A stretch of DNA of 64,000 bases from contig CABSAN010000004.1 of assembly GCA_902475785.1 (NCBI GenBank), forward strand, positions 1-64,000, read 5' to 3'. The translations under genes and the position numbers were made by a program. Source of the DNA: an uncultured Collinsella sp. (GTDB taxonomy: Bacteria > Actinomycetota > Coriobacteriia > Coriobacteriales > Coriobacteriaceae). Of this stretch, positions 1 through 8,058 are shown in pieces. Each line of letters begins with the position of its first letter. The stretch's first letter is position 1. The notes below the pieces were generated by a model. The model did no database searches, was not told the origin of the DNA, and saw only the letters and a program-made list of their open reading frames with translations.

Positions 1-1
1 C

Positions 2-55
2 CAGCTCGTGGACACCGACGACGCCGAAGAGGCCAAGGACAACGACGAGGAGTAA
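2..55 (+). CDS. rpoC: C-terminal end of probable RNA polymerase beta' subunit (partial)
   Basis: Only the last 17 codons and a TAA stop are in the window. The peptide ends in an acidic tail (DDAEEAKDNDEE). An acidic C-terminus followed by a terminator and then the rpsL-rpsG-fusA block is what is expected of rpoC in many Gram-positive genomes. The identity rests on this position and the tail composition, because no conserved beta' motif is visible. Another acidic-tailed protein cannot be excluded. Confidence 0.55.
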   Translation, partial: QLVDTDDAEEAKDNDEE

Positions 56-81
56 CTTCCAAGTACGTTAACCGCGCTTAT

Positions 82-118
82 AAAGGCTCGCTTCCCAACA
101 GGGGGGCGGGCCTTTTTT
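82..118 (+). terminator. Rho-independent terminator after probable rpoC
   Basis: A GC-rich hairpin (AAAGGCTCGC pairing with GGCGGGCCTTT around a short loop) is followed by a run of six T. It closes the transcript entering from the left and isolates the ECF sigma gene. Confidence 0.8.
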
Positions 119-129
119 GTTGAAGAAAA

Positions 130-162
130 CCTGCCAAAAAGGGACAGGTTTATTTTGGTAGG
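130..162. repeat. Left copy of a 30-bp inverted repeat; GGGACAG-core hairpin
   Basis: Positions 130-159 are the exact reverse complement of 1928-1957. Within the copy, CCTGCCAAAA can pair with TTTTGGTAGG (one G-T pair), leaving AGGGACAGGTTTA as the loop. The same loop core recurs at several other places in the window with different stems. Confidence 0.85.
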
Positions 163-179
163 TTTTTCCTGCTTGAATT

Positions 180-208
180 TGAAACATTTCGTCCGGCAAG
201 AGCGTATC
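180..208 (+). promoter_or_regulatory. Candidate ECF-type promoter
   Basis: TGAAAC at 180-185 and CGTATC at 203-208 are separated by 17 bp. This is the classical layout of promoters read by group-IV sigma factors, and it lies about 50 bp upstream of an ECF sigma gene. Autoregulation is inferred, not shown. Confidence 0.5.
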
Positions 209-256
209 TATGGTGAGGGCCTCATCAAGAATCATTAACGTCACCGGGAGGTGATT

Positions 257-775
257 ATGGAAGAACAAGCTTTTAGACAGGCGGTCGAAGATCACAGGGA
301 TGTCGTGTTTCGAATCGCATTGACGTATCTGCGCGATCGTGCCGATGCCGACGATGTCGCTCAAGACGTCTTTCTGAAGTTACTCAAAAGCGATGCGCAA
401 TTTGAAAGCTGGGAACATCTTCGTCGATGGCTTATCCGGGTCACGATCAATGAATGCAAATCTCTCTTTCGAAAGCCATGGAGGCGTGTGGAGGATATTG
501 AGAACCTGGCCGATTCGCTTTCGACGGCGCAGGAGGAGACCAAGGCGGTCCTGTCAGACGTTATGCGACTTCCGGAACGTTTCCGTGTTCCCATCATGCT
601 CTATTACTATCTGGGCTTTTCGACCTCAGAGATTGCCGAGTTATTGCATGTGCCAGCCGCGACTGTTCGAACGCGTTTGGCTCGCGGCAGATCGAAGCTC
701 AAGTTCATCCTAGAGGAGGGCGACCGTGAAATCCAATCAAATCAAGCAGGCCTTCGAGTCCGTCCAAGCCGATAG
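257..775 (+). CDS. ECF (group IV) RNA polymerase sigma factor
   Basis: A 172-residue protein with sigma region 2 near the N-terminus (VVFRIALTYLRDRADADDVA followed by the -10 recognition segment with WLIRVTINECK) and region 4 at about residues 100-155 (LPERFRVPIMLYYYLGFSTS, then IAELLHVPAATVRTRLARGR as helix-turn-helix). There is no region 1 or 3, as in ECF sigmas. ATG 257 is chosen because GGAGG at 247-251 is correctly spaced for it; GTG 251 overlaps that site. The last 50 nt overlap the next gene, so translational coupling with the membrane partner is likely. A TGAAAC-N17-CGTATC promoter upstream suggests self-activation. The signal it answers to is unknown. Confidence 0.9.
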   Translation: MEEQAFRQAVEDHRDVVFRIALTYLRDRADADDVAQDVFLKLLKSDAQFESWEHLRRWLIRVTINECKSLFRKPWRRVEDIENLADSLSTAQEETKAVLSDVMRLPERFRVPIMLYYYLGFSTSEIAELLHVPAATVRTRLARGRSKLKFILEEGDREIQSNQAGLRVRPSR

Positions 776-1802
776 CGATCTTGCTGACCGTGTTCTTTAT
801 GCCGCTGCTGGTGAGCCGCTTCGCCGAAAGGGTCACGCGAAGCCTCTGTATGTTGCCGTGATCGGATGCCTTGCCGGAGTGCTGGCGACCGGAGGGGTCG
901 CCTACGCCGTCGTCAATTCCAGCTATTTTGCCTCTGCCTGGGGAAACCACGGCAACGGGGATTCCATTACCTGGACCAACGGCGGCTCATCGGGAACTAA
1001 ATATACCTACACCAGAGAGTTTGGCGATGGCATCGCGCCCCAAAGCCTGGAAGGCGCAGTCCAGGAGGTTAATCTGTCCGTCGAGGGCAACGGCTATACG
1101 CTTGATATCCATGAGATGGCAATCGACCAAAACGGCTGCGGAGCCGTGACGTTTACGTTGTCCAATCCAAATGGAGTTAACTACTACAAGCCAGCAGCAG
1201 AGATTGGCGAACTTGTTCTCTATGGTGAAGAAGAGCAGGGCATCGGCACGCCCGATATGAAGTTCGGCGAGGAATGGCCTGACACACGCAGCACAATTGA
1301 TAAGGACACATCAAGCGATACTGTCATTAATGGCACGATGTACTTTGCCGCTATGGATCGCGAGCGAGATTTGCAACATGCTGTCACCTGGAATATCCAT
1401 TGGACCGAGGGTGAAGGTGAGAGTGCGAGGCGGTTTGAGGCGTCGACACCCGAGTTCAATATTGGAGCGTACGTCGATACAAAGGAACTCCGCTCCGGTG
1501 ACTCGCCTCTTGAGATTAGCCCGTTTTCCATCCAGACGCACATCGATGATTTGGGCTATGAAGCAGTTGATAATAAGCTGACCGTCAGCTACAAGGATGG
1601 ATCGGAGCAGATTATCGAAGATGACGACGCAGGGGTGTTCAACTCATATTTTTCTTATGGGCGCAATAGCGGAGAGAACATCTGGGTGCCAACGAAGTTG
1701 ATTGATGTCGATCAAGTTGTCTCGGTAACCCTTGAAATTGTGAGGTATACATCAACAGGGGAGACCGAAACGAAAGAGCCCTTTACCATCGTCTATTCGT
1801 AA
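726..1802 (+). CDS. Membrane-anchored partner of the ECF sigma factor (putative anti-sigma, DUF4179-like)
   Basis: A 358-residue protein starting at GTG 726 (GAGGAGG just upstream) inside the end of the sigma gene. A cytoplasmic N-terminal stretch of about 40 residues (MKSNQIKQAFESVQADSDLA) is followed by one transmembrane segment near residues 40-62 (LYVAVIGCLAGVLATGGVAY). The rest, about 290 residues, is polar, beta-strand-like and without cysteine clusters, so it is probably outside the cell. Layout and overlap with the sigma gene match anti-sigma/sensor proteins of the DUF4179 type. Binding to the sigma factor is inferred from gene order only. Confidence 0.65.
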   Translation: MKSNQIKQAFESVQADSDLADRVLYAAAGEPLRRKGHAKPLYVAVIGCLAGVLATGGVAYAVVNSSYFASAWGNHGNGDSITWTNGGSSGTKYTYTREFGDGIAPQSLEGAVQEVNLSVEGNGYTLDIHEMAIDQNGCGAVTFTLSNPNGVNYYKPAAEIGELVLYGEEEQGIGTPDMKFGEEWPDTRSTIDKDTSSDTVINGTMYFAAMDRERDLQHAVTWNIHWTEGEGESARRFEASTPEFNIGAYVDTKELRSGDSPLEISPFSIQTHIDDLGYEAVDNKLTVSYKDGSEQIIEDDDAGVFNSYFSYGRNSGENIWVPTKLIDVDQVVSVTLEIVRYTSTGETETKEPFTIVYS

Positions 1803-1807
1803 GATTT

Positions 1808-1842
1808 GGGGTCGCTTCCTACTAGGGGAAGCGGCCTCTTTT
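1808..1842 (+). terminator. Terminator after the ECF module
   Basis: GGGGTCGCTTCC pairs with GGAAGCGGCCTC (with G-T pairs) around a short loop and is followed by TTTT. It starts six bases after the stop codon of the membrane partner. Confidence 0.75.
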
Positions 1843-1927
1843 GCGTTAAATGGAAACGCCGCCGATTTCCATGCGACAGATGAGAGCAGATCACCGCTGG
1901 AGCACGACGTTTCCCCAGATAAAACCG

Positions 1928-1957
1928 ACCAAAATAAACCTGTCCCTTTTTGGCAGG
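1928..1957. repeat. Right copy of the 30-bp inverted repeat
   Basis: Exact reverse complement of 130-159. Together the two copies bracket the sigma and partner genes plus the terminator (about 1.8 kb). Confidence 0.85.
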
Positions 1958-1981
1958 TAGCGTTGCCTCGACGAGCATGTC

Positions 1982-2120
1982 GGATTCCCGGACCGGGCGG
2001 CCTGCGGTTTAAGTTTGTCGCGAGTTCCGCACGAGCCGGAGGCCACTTAATGTGGCCTCCGTGCGAGCCAGGACTGTAGAGCAGCAAACTTAAACCGCAG
2101 GCCGCCCGGGCCGGGAATCC
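1982..2120. repeat. Structured element A: conserved core with long self-complementary arms
   Basis: Arms 1982-2016 and 2086-2120 (35 nt each) are complementary at 34 of 35 positions. The 69-nt core (2017-2085) starts GTCGCGAGTTCCGCACGA, holds an inner hairpin GGAGGCC-ACTTAATGT-GGCCTCC, and ends AGGACTGTAGAGCAGC. A second copy with the same core ends and loop but different stems is at 19246-19410. The outer arms of the two copies are unrelated in sequence, yet each is self-complementary. No open reading frame is supported here. Confidence 0.85.
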
Positions 2121-2204
2121 GCCCATGCGCACAGGAGGGGATCCCTTTTGTGTAGGGTTTGCGGAAATGTGCCTATTTTGGGATACGCCCGGCGGCGTGG
2201 TCTG

Positions 2205-2233
2205 TTGACGGCACAGCTAACGCCACGTATCCT
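2205..2233 (+). promoter_or_regulatory. Promoter of the rpsL operon
   Basis: TTGACG (2205-2210) and TATCCT (2228-2233) are separated by 17 bp, close to the housekeeping consensus, about 95 bp before rpsL. The same stretch can fold (GGATACG at 2181 with CGTATCC at 2226). Confidence 0.65.
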
Positions 2234-2326
2234 ATCGAACTGCGTGTTTCGTAGGGGGATGCTGACCCCTCGATTCAAGCCGTTGCACTTTACAGAAAGC
2301 TGGAATCATTCGAGAAGGAGTACGCT

Positions 2327-2704
2327 TTGCCTACTATTAACCAGCTGGTTCGCCAGGGCCGTCGTTCCGTGCCCAAGAAGTCCAAGAACGCTGCTCTGCA
2401 GCACAACTCCCAGAAGCGCGGCGTGTGCACCCGCGTCTTCACCACGAGCCCCAAGAAGCCGAACTCGGCTCTTCGTAAGGTTGCCCGTGTTCGCCTCGTC
2501 AATGGCATCGAAGTTACTGCTTACATCCCGGGTGAGGGCCACAACCTGCAGGAGCACTCCATCGTGCTCGTCCGCGGCGGTCGTGTCCGTGACCTCCCTG
2601 GTGTCCGTTATCACGTCATCCGTGGCGCCTACGACGCTGCTCCGGTCCAGAACCGTATGCAGGCCCGTTCCAAGTACGGTGCTAAGCGCCCCAAGGCTAA
2701 ATAA
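2327..2704 (+). CDS. rpsL: 30S ribosomal protein S12
   Basis: A 125-residue S12 of normal length, starting at TTG 2327 behind AAGGAG. It sits in the decoding centre and controls accuracy and streptomycin response. The conserved loops are intact: [10 protein letters not shown] with Lys43 and Lys44, and [13 protein letters not shown]. In the second loop residue 88 is Arg (codon CGT at 2588-2590), where most bacteria have Lys. This position is a known site of streptomycin-resistance substitutions. First gene of rpsL-rpsG-fusA-rpsJ. Confidence 0.98.
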   Translation: MPTINQLVRQGRRSVPKKSKNAALQHNSQKRGVCTRVFTTSPKKPNSALRKVARVRLVNGIEVTAYIPGEGHNLQEHSIVLVRGGRVRDLPGVRYHVIRGAYDAAPVQNRMQARSKYGAKRPKAK

Positions 2705-2777
2705 GCCAGATAACGTTTTGATACTTTCGCCGTGTGCCGCCTAAGCGCCGCACGGTAGACACTTAAGGAGATTTCAC

Positions 2778-3251
2778 ATGCCGCGTCGTGCAGCAGCTAA
2801 TCGTCGTGAGGTTCAGCCTGACGCCGTTTACAACAACCGCCTGGTGACTCAGCTCATCAACAAGGTCCTTCTTGACGGCAAGAAGGCCACCGCTGAGCGC
2901 ATCGTTTACACCGCTTTCGAGATCGTTGCCGAGAAGTCCGAGGGTGGCGACGCTCTCGCTACCTTCAAGAAGGCTATGGACAACGTCAAGCCCACGCTCG
3001 AGGTTAAGCCCAAGCGTGTCGGTGGCGCTACCTATCAGGTCCCGATGGAGGTCAACTCCCGTCGTTCCACCGCTCTGGGTATCCGCTGGATCGTCAACTT
3101 CTCCCGCGCTCGCAAGGAGAAGACCATGGCCGAGCGTCTCGCCAACGAGATCCTCGACGCTTCCAACGGCCTGGGCGCTTCCGTCAAGAAGCGTGAGGAC
3201 GTCTTCAAGATGGCCGAGGCCAACCGCGCGTTCTCTCACTATCGTTGGTAA
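2778..3251 (+). CDS. rpsG: 30S ribosomal protein S7
   Basis: A 157-residue S7 of full length ([20 protein letters not shown] at the start, [10 protein letters not shown] at the end). It nucleates assembly of the 30S head and lines the E-site exit. AAGGAG precedes ATG 2778. It lies 73 nt downstream of rpsL and 19 nt upstream of fusA, as in the standard str operon. In many bacteria S7 represses this operon; no specific leader structure for that was identified here. Confidence 0.98.
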   Translation: MPRRAAANRREVQPDAVYNNRLVTQLINKVLLDGKKATAERIVYTAFEIVAEKSEGGDALATFKKAMDNVKPTLEVKPKRVGGATYQVPMEVNSRRSTALGIRWIVNFSRARKEKTMAERLANEILDASNGLGASVKKREDVFKMAEANRAFSHYRW

Positions 3252-3270
3252 GTTAAGGTAAGGAACTAAC

Positions 3271-5370
3271 ATGGCTAAGCCTAAGTACAAGCTTTCCGAT
3301 ACCCGTAACATCGGCATCATGGCTCACATCGATGCCGGTAAGACCACCACGACCGAGCGTATTCTTTACTACACCGGTAAGACCCACAAGATCGGTGAGG
3401 TCCATGAGGGCGCTGCCACCATGGACTGGATGGTTCAGGAGCAGGAGCGCGGCGTAACCATTACCTCCGCTGCTACCACGTGCTTCTGGAAGAAGGACGG
3501 TACCGACTACCGCATCCAGATCATCGACACCCCGGGCCACGTTGACTTCACCGCCGAGGTCGAGCGCTGCCTGCGCGTCCTCGATGGCGCTGTCGCCGTC
3601 TTCGACGCCGTTGCCGGCGTTCAGCCCCAGTCTGAGACCGTTTGGCGTCAGGCTTCTACCTTCAACGTCCCCCGCATCGCCTTCATCAACAAGTATGACC
3701 GCGTGGGCGCTGACTTCTTCAACGCTATCGAGACCATGAAGGATCGTCTCGACGCCAACGCCGTGGCCGCTCAGGTCCCGATGGGCGCCGAGGACAACTT
3801 CTGGGGCGTCATCGACCTCGTCACCATGACCGCATGGGACTTCAAGGCCGACGACAAGGGCATGACCTACCCCGAGCCGATGGACGAGATCCCGGCTGAG
3901 TTCGCTGACATCGCTGCCACCAAGCGCGAGGAGCTCCTCGACGCTGCTGCCAGCTTTGACGACGAACTCATGGAGAAGATCCTCATGGAGGAGGACTTCA
4001 CCGTCGAGGAGCTCAAGGCTGCTCTGCGCAAGGGCGTTCTGGCCAACGAGCTCAACCTGGTCTTCGTGGGCTCCGCCTACAAGAACAAGGGCGTCCAGGA
4101 GCTGCTCGACGCTGTCGTCGACTACCTGCCCAGCCCGCTCGACGTTGAGGCCGTCACCGGTACCGATCCGGACACCGGCGAGGAGATCGAGCGTCATCCT
4201 TCCTTCGACGAGCCCTTCTCCGGCCTGGTCTTCAAGATCATGACTGACCCGTTCGTCGGTAAGCTCACCTATGTCCGCGTTTACTCCGGTCGCGCCGAGT
4301 CCGGCTCCTACGTGATCAACGCTTCCAACGGTCAGCGCGAGCGCCTCGGCCGCATCCTCGAGATGAACGCCGCCGAGCGTATCGACCGTGACGACGCTGC
4401 CGCCGGCGACATCGTCGCTTGCGTCGGCTTCAAGAACTCCACCACTGGTGACACCCTGTGCGAAGAGGGCAAGGAGATCGTCCTCGAGAAGATCGAGTTC
4501 GCTAAGCCCGTTATCGACGTTGCCATCGAGCCCAAGACCAAGGCCGAGCAGGACAAGATGTCCCTGGCTCTGACCAAGCTCGCCGAGGAGGACCCGACCT
4601 TCCAGGTGTCCACCAACCACGAGACCGGCCAGACCATCATCGCCGGCATGGGCGAGCTGCACCTCGAGATCATCGTCGACCGTCTGCTCCGCGAGTTCAA
4701 GGTTGACGCTAACGTCGGTAAGCCCCAGGTTGCCTACCGCGAGACCGCTGGTCACGACGTCGAGAAGGCTGAGGGCAAGTTCGTCCGTCAGTCCGGCGGT
4801 CGCGGTCAGTACGGCCACGCCGTCATCAAGCTCGAGAAGATGGAGGAGGGCTTCGGCTACGAGTTCGTCAACGCTATCGTCGGCGGCGTCGTGCCCAAGG
4901 AGTACATCCCGTCCATCGACAAGGGCATCCAGGAGGCCCTGAACACCGGTGTTATCGCCGGCTTCCCGGTCCTCGACGTTAAGGTCACCCTGTTCGACGG
5001 TTCTTACCACGAGGTCGACTCCTCCGAGGCCGCCTTCAAGATCGCCGGTTCTATGGCTATCAAGGACGCCCTCAAGAAGTCCGATCCGCAGCTGCTCGAG
5101 CCGATCATGGCTGTCGAGGTCGAGACCCCCGAGCAGTACATGGGCGACGTTATGGGCAACCTCTCCGGTCGCCGCGGCAAGATCGAGGGCATGGAGGATC
5201 GCAAGAACAGCAAGCTCATCCGTGCCAAGGTGCCGCTGGGCGAGATGTTCGGTTACGCTACCGACCTTCGCTCCCAGACCCAGGGCCGTGCATCCTACAC
5301 GATGCAGTTCGACTCTTATGAGCCCGCGCCCAAGTCCATCGTGGACGAGGTCATGAGCAAGAACGCCTAA
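3271..5370 (+). CDS. fusA: Elongation factor G
   Basis: A 699-residue translational GTPase of full length that drives ribosomal translocation. The G motifs are visible: G1 [19 protein letters not shown], the G2 threonine in the GVTIT segment, G3 DTPGH, and G4 NKYD (the usual form is NKMD; Tyr is a mild variant). Domain IV has the characteristic [12 protein letters not shown] segment. It follows rpsG by 19 nt with a good ribosome-binding site and is followed by rpsJ rather than tuf. Codon use is extremely biased to C/G-ending codons, consistent with high expression, and this creates long antisense open frames. Confidence 0.98.
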   Translation: MAKPKYKLSDTRNIGIMAHIDAGKTTTTERILYYTGKTHKIGEVHEGAATMDWMVQEQERGVTITSAATTCFWKKDGTDYRIQIIDTPGHVDFTAEVERCLRVLDGAVAVFDAVAGVQPQSETVWRQASTFNVPRIAFINKYDRVGADFFNAIETMKDRLDANAVAAQVPMGAEDNFWGVIDLVTMTAWDFKADDKGMTYPEPMDEIPAEFADIAATKREELLDAAASFDDELMEKILMEEDFTVEELKAALRKGVLANELNLVFVGSAYKNKGVQELLDAVVDYLPSPLDVEAVTGTDPDTGEEIERHPSFDEPFSGLVFKIMTDPFVGKLTYVRVYSGRAESGSYVINASNGQRERLGRILEMNAAERIDRDDAAAGDIVACVGFKNSTTGDTLCEEGKEIVLEKIEFAKPVIDVAIEPKTKAEQDKMSLALTKLAEEDPTFQVSTNHETGQTIIAGMGELHLEIIVDRLLREFKVDANVGKPQVAYRETAGHDVEKAEGKFVRQSGGRGQYGHAVIKLEKMEEGFGYEFVNAIVGGVVPKEYIPSIDKGIQEALNTGVIAGFPVLDVKVTLFDGSYHEVDSSEAAFKIAGSMAIKDALKKSDPQLLEPIMAVEVETPEQYMGDVMGNLSGRRGKIEGMEDRKNSKLIRAKVPLGEMFGYATDLRSQTQGRASYTMQFDSYEPAPKSIVDEVMSKNA

Positions 5371-5430
5371 GTTCGAGCTCCCTGTTACGTAATCCGCGAG
5401 AACATCTCTCGCACTCTTTGGAGGTTTAAG

Positions 5431-5739
5431 TTGGCTACCCAGAAGATCCGCATTCGCCTCAAGGGCTATGATCACGAGGTCGTCGATCAGTCCGCGAAGC
5501 TCATCGTCGAGACCGCTCAGAAGACCGGCGCTCGCGTTTCCGGTCCTGTCCCCCTGCCCACCGAGCGCAACCTGTACACGGTTATCCGCTCGCCGCACGT
5601 GAACAAGGACTCCCGTGAGCAGTTCGAGATGCGCACTCACAAGCGCCTCATCGACATCCTCGACCCCACCTCGGGCACCGTTGATTCGCTCATGCGTCTC
5701 GACCTCCCCGCTGGCGTCGACATCGACATCAAGCTCTAA
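5431..5739 (+). CDS. rpsJ: 30S ribosomal protein S10
   Basis: A 102-residue S10 ([20 protein letters not shown] at the start; [20 protein letters not shown] in the middle). It starts at TTG 5431 with GGAGG six bases upstream. S10 belongs to the 30S head and also to antitermination complexes. Normally it is the first gene of the S10 operon, directly before rplC. Here it ends the str transcript at a strong terminator, and rplC lies about 14 kb away beyond the fatty-acid operon. Confidence 0.97.
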   Translation: MATQKIRIRLKGYDHEVVDQSAKLIVETAQKTGARVSGPVPLPTERNLYTVIRSPHVNKDSREQFEMRTHKRLIDILDPTSGTVDSLMRLDLPAGVDIDIKL

Positions 5740-5760
5740 GCGATATCGCTCATAGCTTAC

Positions 5761-5798
5761 AGAGCCCCGCTGCCATGTTGGTAGCGGGGCTCTTTTGT
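5761..5798 (+). terminator. Terminator after rpsJ
   Basis: GAGCCCCGCT pairs with AGCGGGGCTC around a short loop, followed by TTTTGTTT. It ends the rpsL-rpsG-fusA-rpsJ transcript. Confidence 0.9.
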
Positions 5799-5854
5799 TT
5801 TGAATAATGGTTTGGACTGCCGGGCATTGCTGCCGAGTAGGTGGCTGCAGCGCC

Positions 5855-6631
5855 CTATTCGCTCAAGGGACGCAGCGATGCCTCCTCAAAATGGAAGGAT
5901 CGCAAGCCGCCTTCCGTTTCGATACATGCGCGACCAAAGGCATCGACGGTTTTAAAGATGCCACGCGCCAGCTCGTCACCGGCAGAGGAACGGGCGATAA
6001 CGCGCTCTCCAATCCAATTGAGACGAGCGATATATTCGCCGTGGACGGGCGCGAGCGGTCCGGCGTTTTCTTCCATGGCGTTGAGACGCTCTGCCCACGC
6101 ATCTACAGCGTCTATAACTGCGTGATAGACCTCATCGAGGAGCACATCGACGGAGGGAACGTTCTCGTTGAGATCCGAGAGACCGATTGCCGGCAGGCCG
6201 CCATCGGGAACCTCCGAAGGCACATAGTTCACATTGACGCCAATGCCACAGACAGCGAAGGGCATGCCTTTGTTGTCGCGAGCCGCCTCGACCAGAATGC
6301 CGCCGAGCTTGCGTCCTCGCGCGACCAGGTCGTTGGGCCATTTGAGGCCAATCTCGTTTGCAAGACCCTGCTTTTCGAGCGCCTCGAGCACCGCTAGGCC
6401 GCTGACGGCGGCAAGACCAGAGTACTTTGCAGGATTAACGCATGGACGCAGGACAATCGAAAGCAATAGGTTGCCGGCGGTTGAATCCCACTTGTGGCCG
6501 CGCCGGCCGCGTCCTGCTGTCTGAGCCCGGGCGGCAAGTCCTGTGCCGTGCGGCGCTCCTTGTTTTCCTGCTTCGAGCAGGTCATCGTTAGTCGATCCGG
6601 TTACGTCGACTATCGTTAATTTGGCATCCAT
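5855..6631 (-). CDS. birA: Biotin--[acetyl-CoA carboxylase] ligase, single-function type
   Basis: A 258-residue enzyme that activates biotin with ATP and attaches it to the lysine of the biotin carrier protein, here AccB encoded 6 kb away. The biotinyl-AMP loop GRGRRGHKW, the KWPNDL motif, and GKLGG-like RKLGGILVE followed by GIGVNVN are all present. It starts at ATG 6631 behind AAGGAGG. There is no N-terminal helix-turn-helix, so unlike E. coli BirA it should not bind DNA itself. It is divergent from the fab operon, with shared intergenic sequence that includes two operator-like palindromes. Confidence 0.92.
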   Translation of the reverse strand: MDAKLTIVDVTGSTNDDLLEAGKQGAPHGTGLAARAQTAGRGRRGHKWDSTAGNLLLSIVLRPCVNPAKYSGLAAVSGLAVLEALEKQGLANEIGLKWPNDLVARGRKLGGILVEAARDNKGMPFAVCGIGVNVNYVPSEVPDGGLPAIGLSDLNENVPSVDVLLDEVYHAVIDAVDAWAERLNAMEENAGPLAPVHGEYIARLNWIGERVIARSSAGDELARGIFKTVDAFGRACIETEGGLRSFHFEEASLRPLSE

Positions 6632-6725
6632 AGCGGCTGCTACCTCCTTAATGAATAAGTGAATAACGCAATGGTGTCGTGAGGCAGACACAATGTGAAG
6701 CCTTTGTCGCATTTGGACAATTTAA

Positions 6726-6742
6726 TGTTAACACGTCAACAA
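6726..6742. promoter_or_regulatory. Operator-like palindrome 1 upstream of fabH
   Basis: TGTTAACACGTCAACA is a near-perfect palindrome (TGTTRAC-RY-GTYAACA). It recurs 48 bp downstream with one change. A weak -10-like TATCCT lies between the two copies at 6757-6762. Likely the site of a regulator of fatty-acid synthesis; which one is not known. Confidence 0.6.
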
Positions 6743-6773
6743 TGACTGAAATGCGCTATCCTCTCTTGGTCGA

Positions 6774-6790
6774 TGTAAACACGTCAACAA
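6774..6790. promoter_or_regulatory. Operator-like palindrome 2 upstream of fabH
   Basis: TGTAAACACGTCAACA repeats the first site at 15 of 16 positions and lies 18 bp before the fabH start, just ahead of the ribosome-binding site. Together with site 1 it would let a dimeric repressor bracket the promoter. Confidence 0.6.
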
Positions 6791-6807
6791 CGCAAAGGAG
6801 GTTAGTG

Positions 6808-7767
6808 ATGGGTTTCACGATTCTTGGAACAGGCTCGGCGCTTCCTACGCGCAGTGTTTCCAATGACGAGCTGTCCGAGTTCCTGGACACCTCGGATGAG
6901 TGGATTTTTACCCGTACGGGGATCAAGAGCCGCCATGTGTGCACCGCCGAGTCACTCGACGACCTTGCCGTGGCAGCGAGCGAGCAAGCGCTCCAGGCGT
7001 CCGGACTCGATGCGAGCCAGCTGGATCTTATCGTCTGCTCGACGACGACGGGCGATCATCTCGTTCCTGCCGAAGCGTGCGCCGTTGCTGAGCGCCTGGG
7101 TGCCACATGTCCTGCCTTCGACGTTTCGGCGGCTTGTGCCGGCTTCGTATTTGCGCTCGATGTTGCCGAGGGCTATATCGCCCGCGGTCGCGCCAAGCAC
7201 GTGCTAGTCGTTGCCGCCGAGCAGATGACGCGCGCGCTTGACTGGTCAGACCGCGCCACGTGCGTGCTCTTTGGCGACGGCGCGGGCGCTGCAGTGATAG
7301 GGGCTGGGGGAGACAATCCCCTTGCCGTTGAGCTTTCGACGGCGCCTGATGTCGAAACACTGAGCGTCCCCGGATTGGCGGGCTCCTCGCCGTATAAGAC
7401 GGCGCAGGACCGCGAAAGCGTGCTTTCCATGAACGGCCGTCGCGTCTTCAAGTTTGGCGTCAATGCCATCTGCGACACGGTCAACAAACTCGCCTGCGAC
7501 GCGGGCATCGCGGTCGAGGACATCGACCACTTTGTATTCCATCAGGCTAACGAACGAATCTTGAGCCAGGCGGTCAAGCGCCTGGGTGTGCCGGACGACC
7601 GTGTGGTCCGAACGTTGCGTGAAACCGGCAACATCTCGAGCGCTTGCATTCCGCTTGCTCTCGATCGACTGGCAAATACCGGCGCGCTGCACGCGGGCGA
7701 CACCATCGCCCTGGTCGGATTTGGCGCCGGCTTGGATGTAGGTGGCTATCTACTTCGCTGGAAGTAG
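6808..7767 (+). CDS. fabH: Beta-ketoacyl-ACP synthase III
   Basis: A 319-residue condensing enzyme that starts fatty-acid synthesis from acyl-CoA and malonyl-ACP. The Cys-His-Asn triad is visible: the cysteine in VSAACAGF, the histidine in FHQANERI, and the asparagine in ETGNISSACI. ATG 6808 is chosen over upstream in-frame codons because AAAGGAGG ends six bases before it. It is the first gene of a contiguous ten-gene operon. The operator-like palindromes upstream suggest that control of the whole pathway acts here. Confidence 0.95.
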   Translation: MGFTILGTGSALPTRSVSNDELSEFLDTSDEWIFTRTGIKSRHVCTAESLDDLAVAASEQALQASGLDASQLDLIVCSTTTGDHLVPAEACAVAERLGATCPAFDVSAACAGFVFALDVAEGYIARGRAKHVLVVAAEQMTRALDWSDRATCVLFGDGAGAAVIGAGGDNPLAVELSTAPDVETLSVPGLAGSSPYKTAQDRESVLSMNGRRVFKFGVNAICDTVNKLACDAGIAVEDIDHFVFHQANERILSQAVKRLGVPDDRVVRTLRETGNISSACIPLALDRLANTGALHAGDTIALVGFGAGLDVGGYLLRWK

Positions 7768-7819
7768 TTGCACATAGGAAATGAAAACGCCCCTGGGGCA
7801 CAAACAAAGGAGAACTACC

Positions 7820-8056
7820 ATGGCAGATCAGAAGACCTTCGAGCGCGTTTGCGACGTTATCCGTGAGACCGCCGGCCTTGACGATGTCGAGATGAAGCCC
7901 GAGTCCACGCTCGAGGAGATTGGCCTCGACAGCCTGGGTACCGTCGAGATCCTCGTTGCCGTCGAGGACGAGTTTGGCATTGAGCTCGATACCGAGGAGA
8001 ACCCCAAGACGGTCGGCGAGTTCGTCGATACGGTCGAGGCGGCATTGGAGAAGTAG
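7820..8056 (+). CDS. acpP: Acyl carrier protein
   Basis: A 78-residue acidic four-helix protein. The phosphopantetheine attachment serine lies in the typical GLDSLGTVEI motif, followed by VAVEDEFGIELDTEE. ATG 7820 follows AAAGGAG with normal spacing; the longer open frame upstream has no support. It shuttles acyl chains between the enzymes encoded around it. The stop codon overlaps or abuts the start of fabK, indicating translational coupling. Confidence 0.95.
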   Translation: MADQKTFERVCDVIRETAGLDDVEMKPESTLEEIGLDSLGTVEILVAVEDEFGIELDTEENPKTVGEFVDTVEAALEK

Positions 8057-8058
8057 TG

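Noticed and set aside
3253..5640. 795-codon open frame antisense to fusA
   Set aside because: It is the mirror of strongly biased GAG/GCC/CTC codons in fusA; its product is low-complexity Leu/Gly/Asp/Val-rich and has no recognisable motif.
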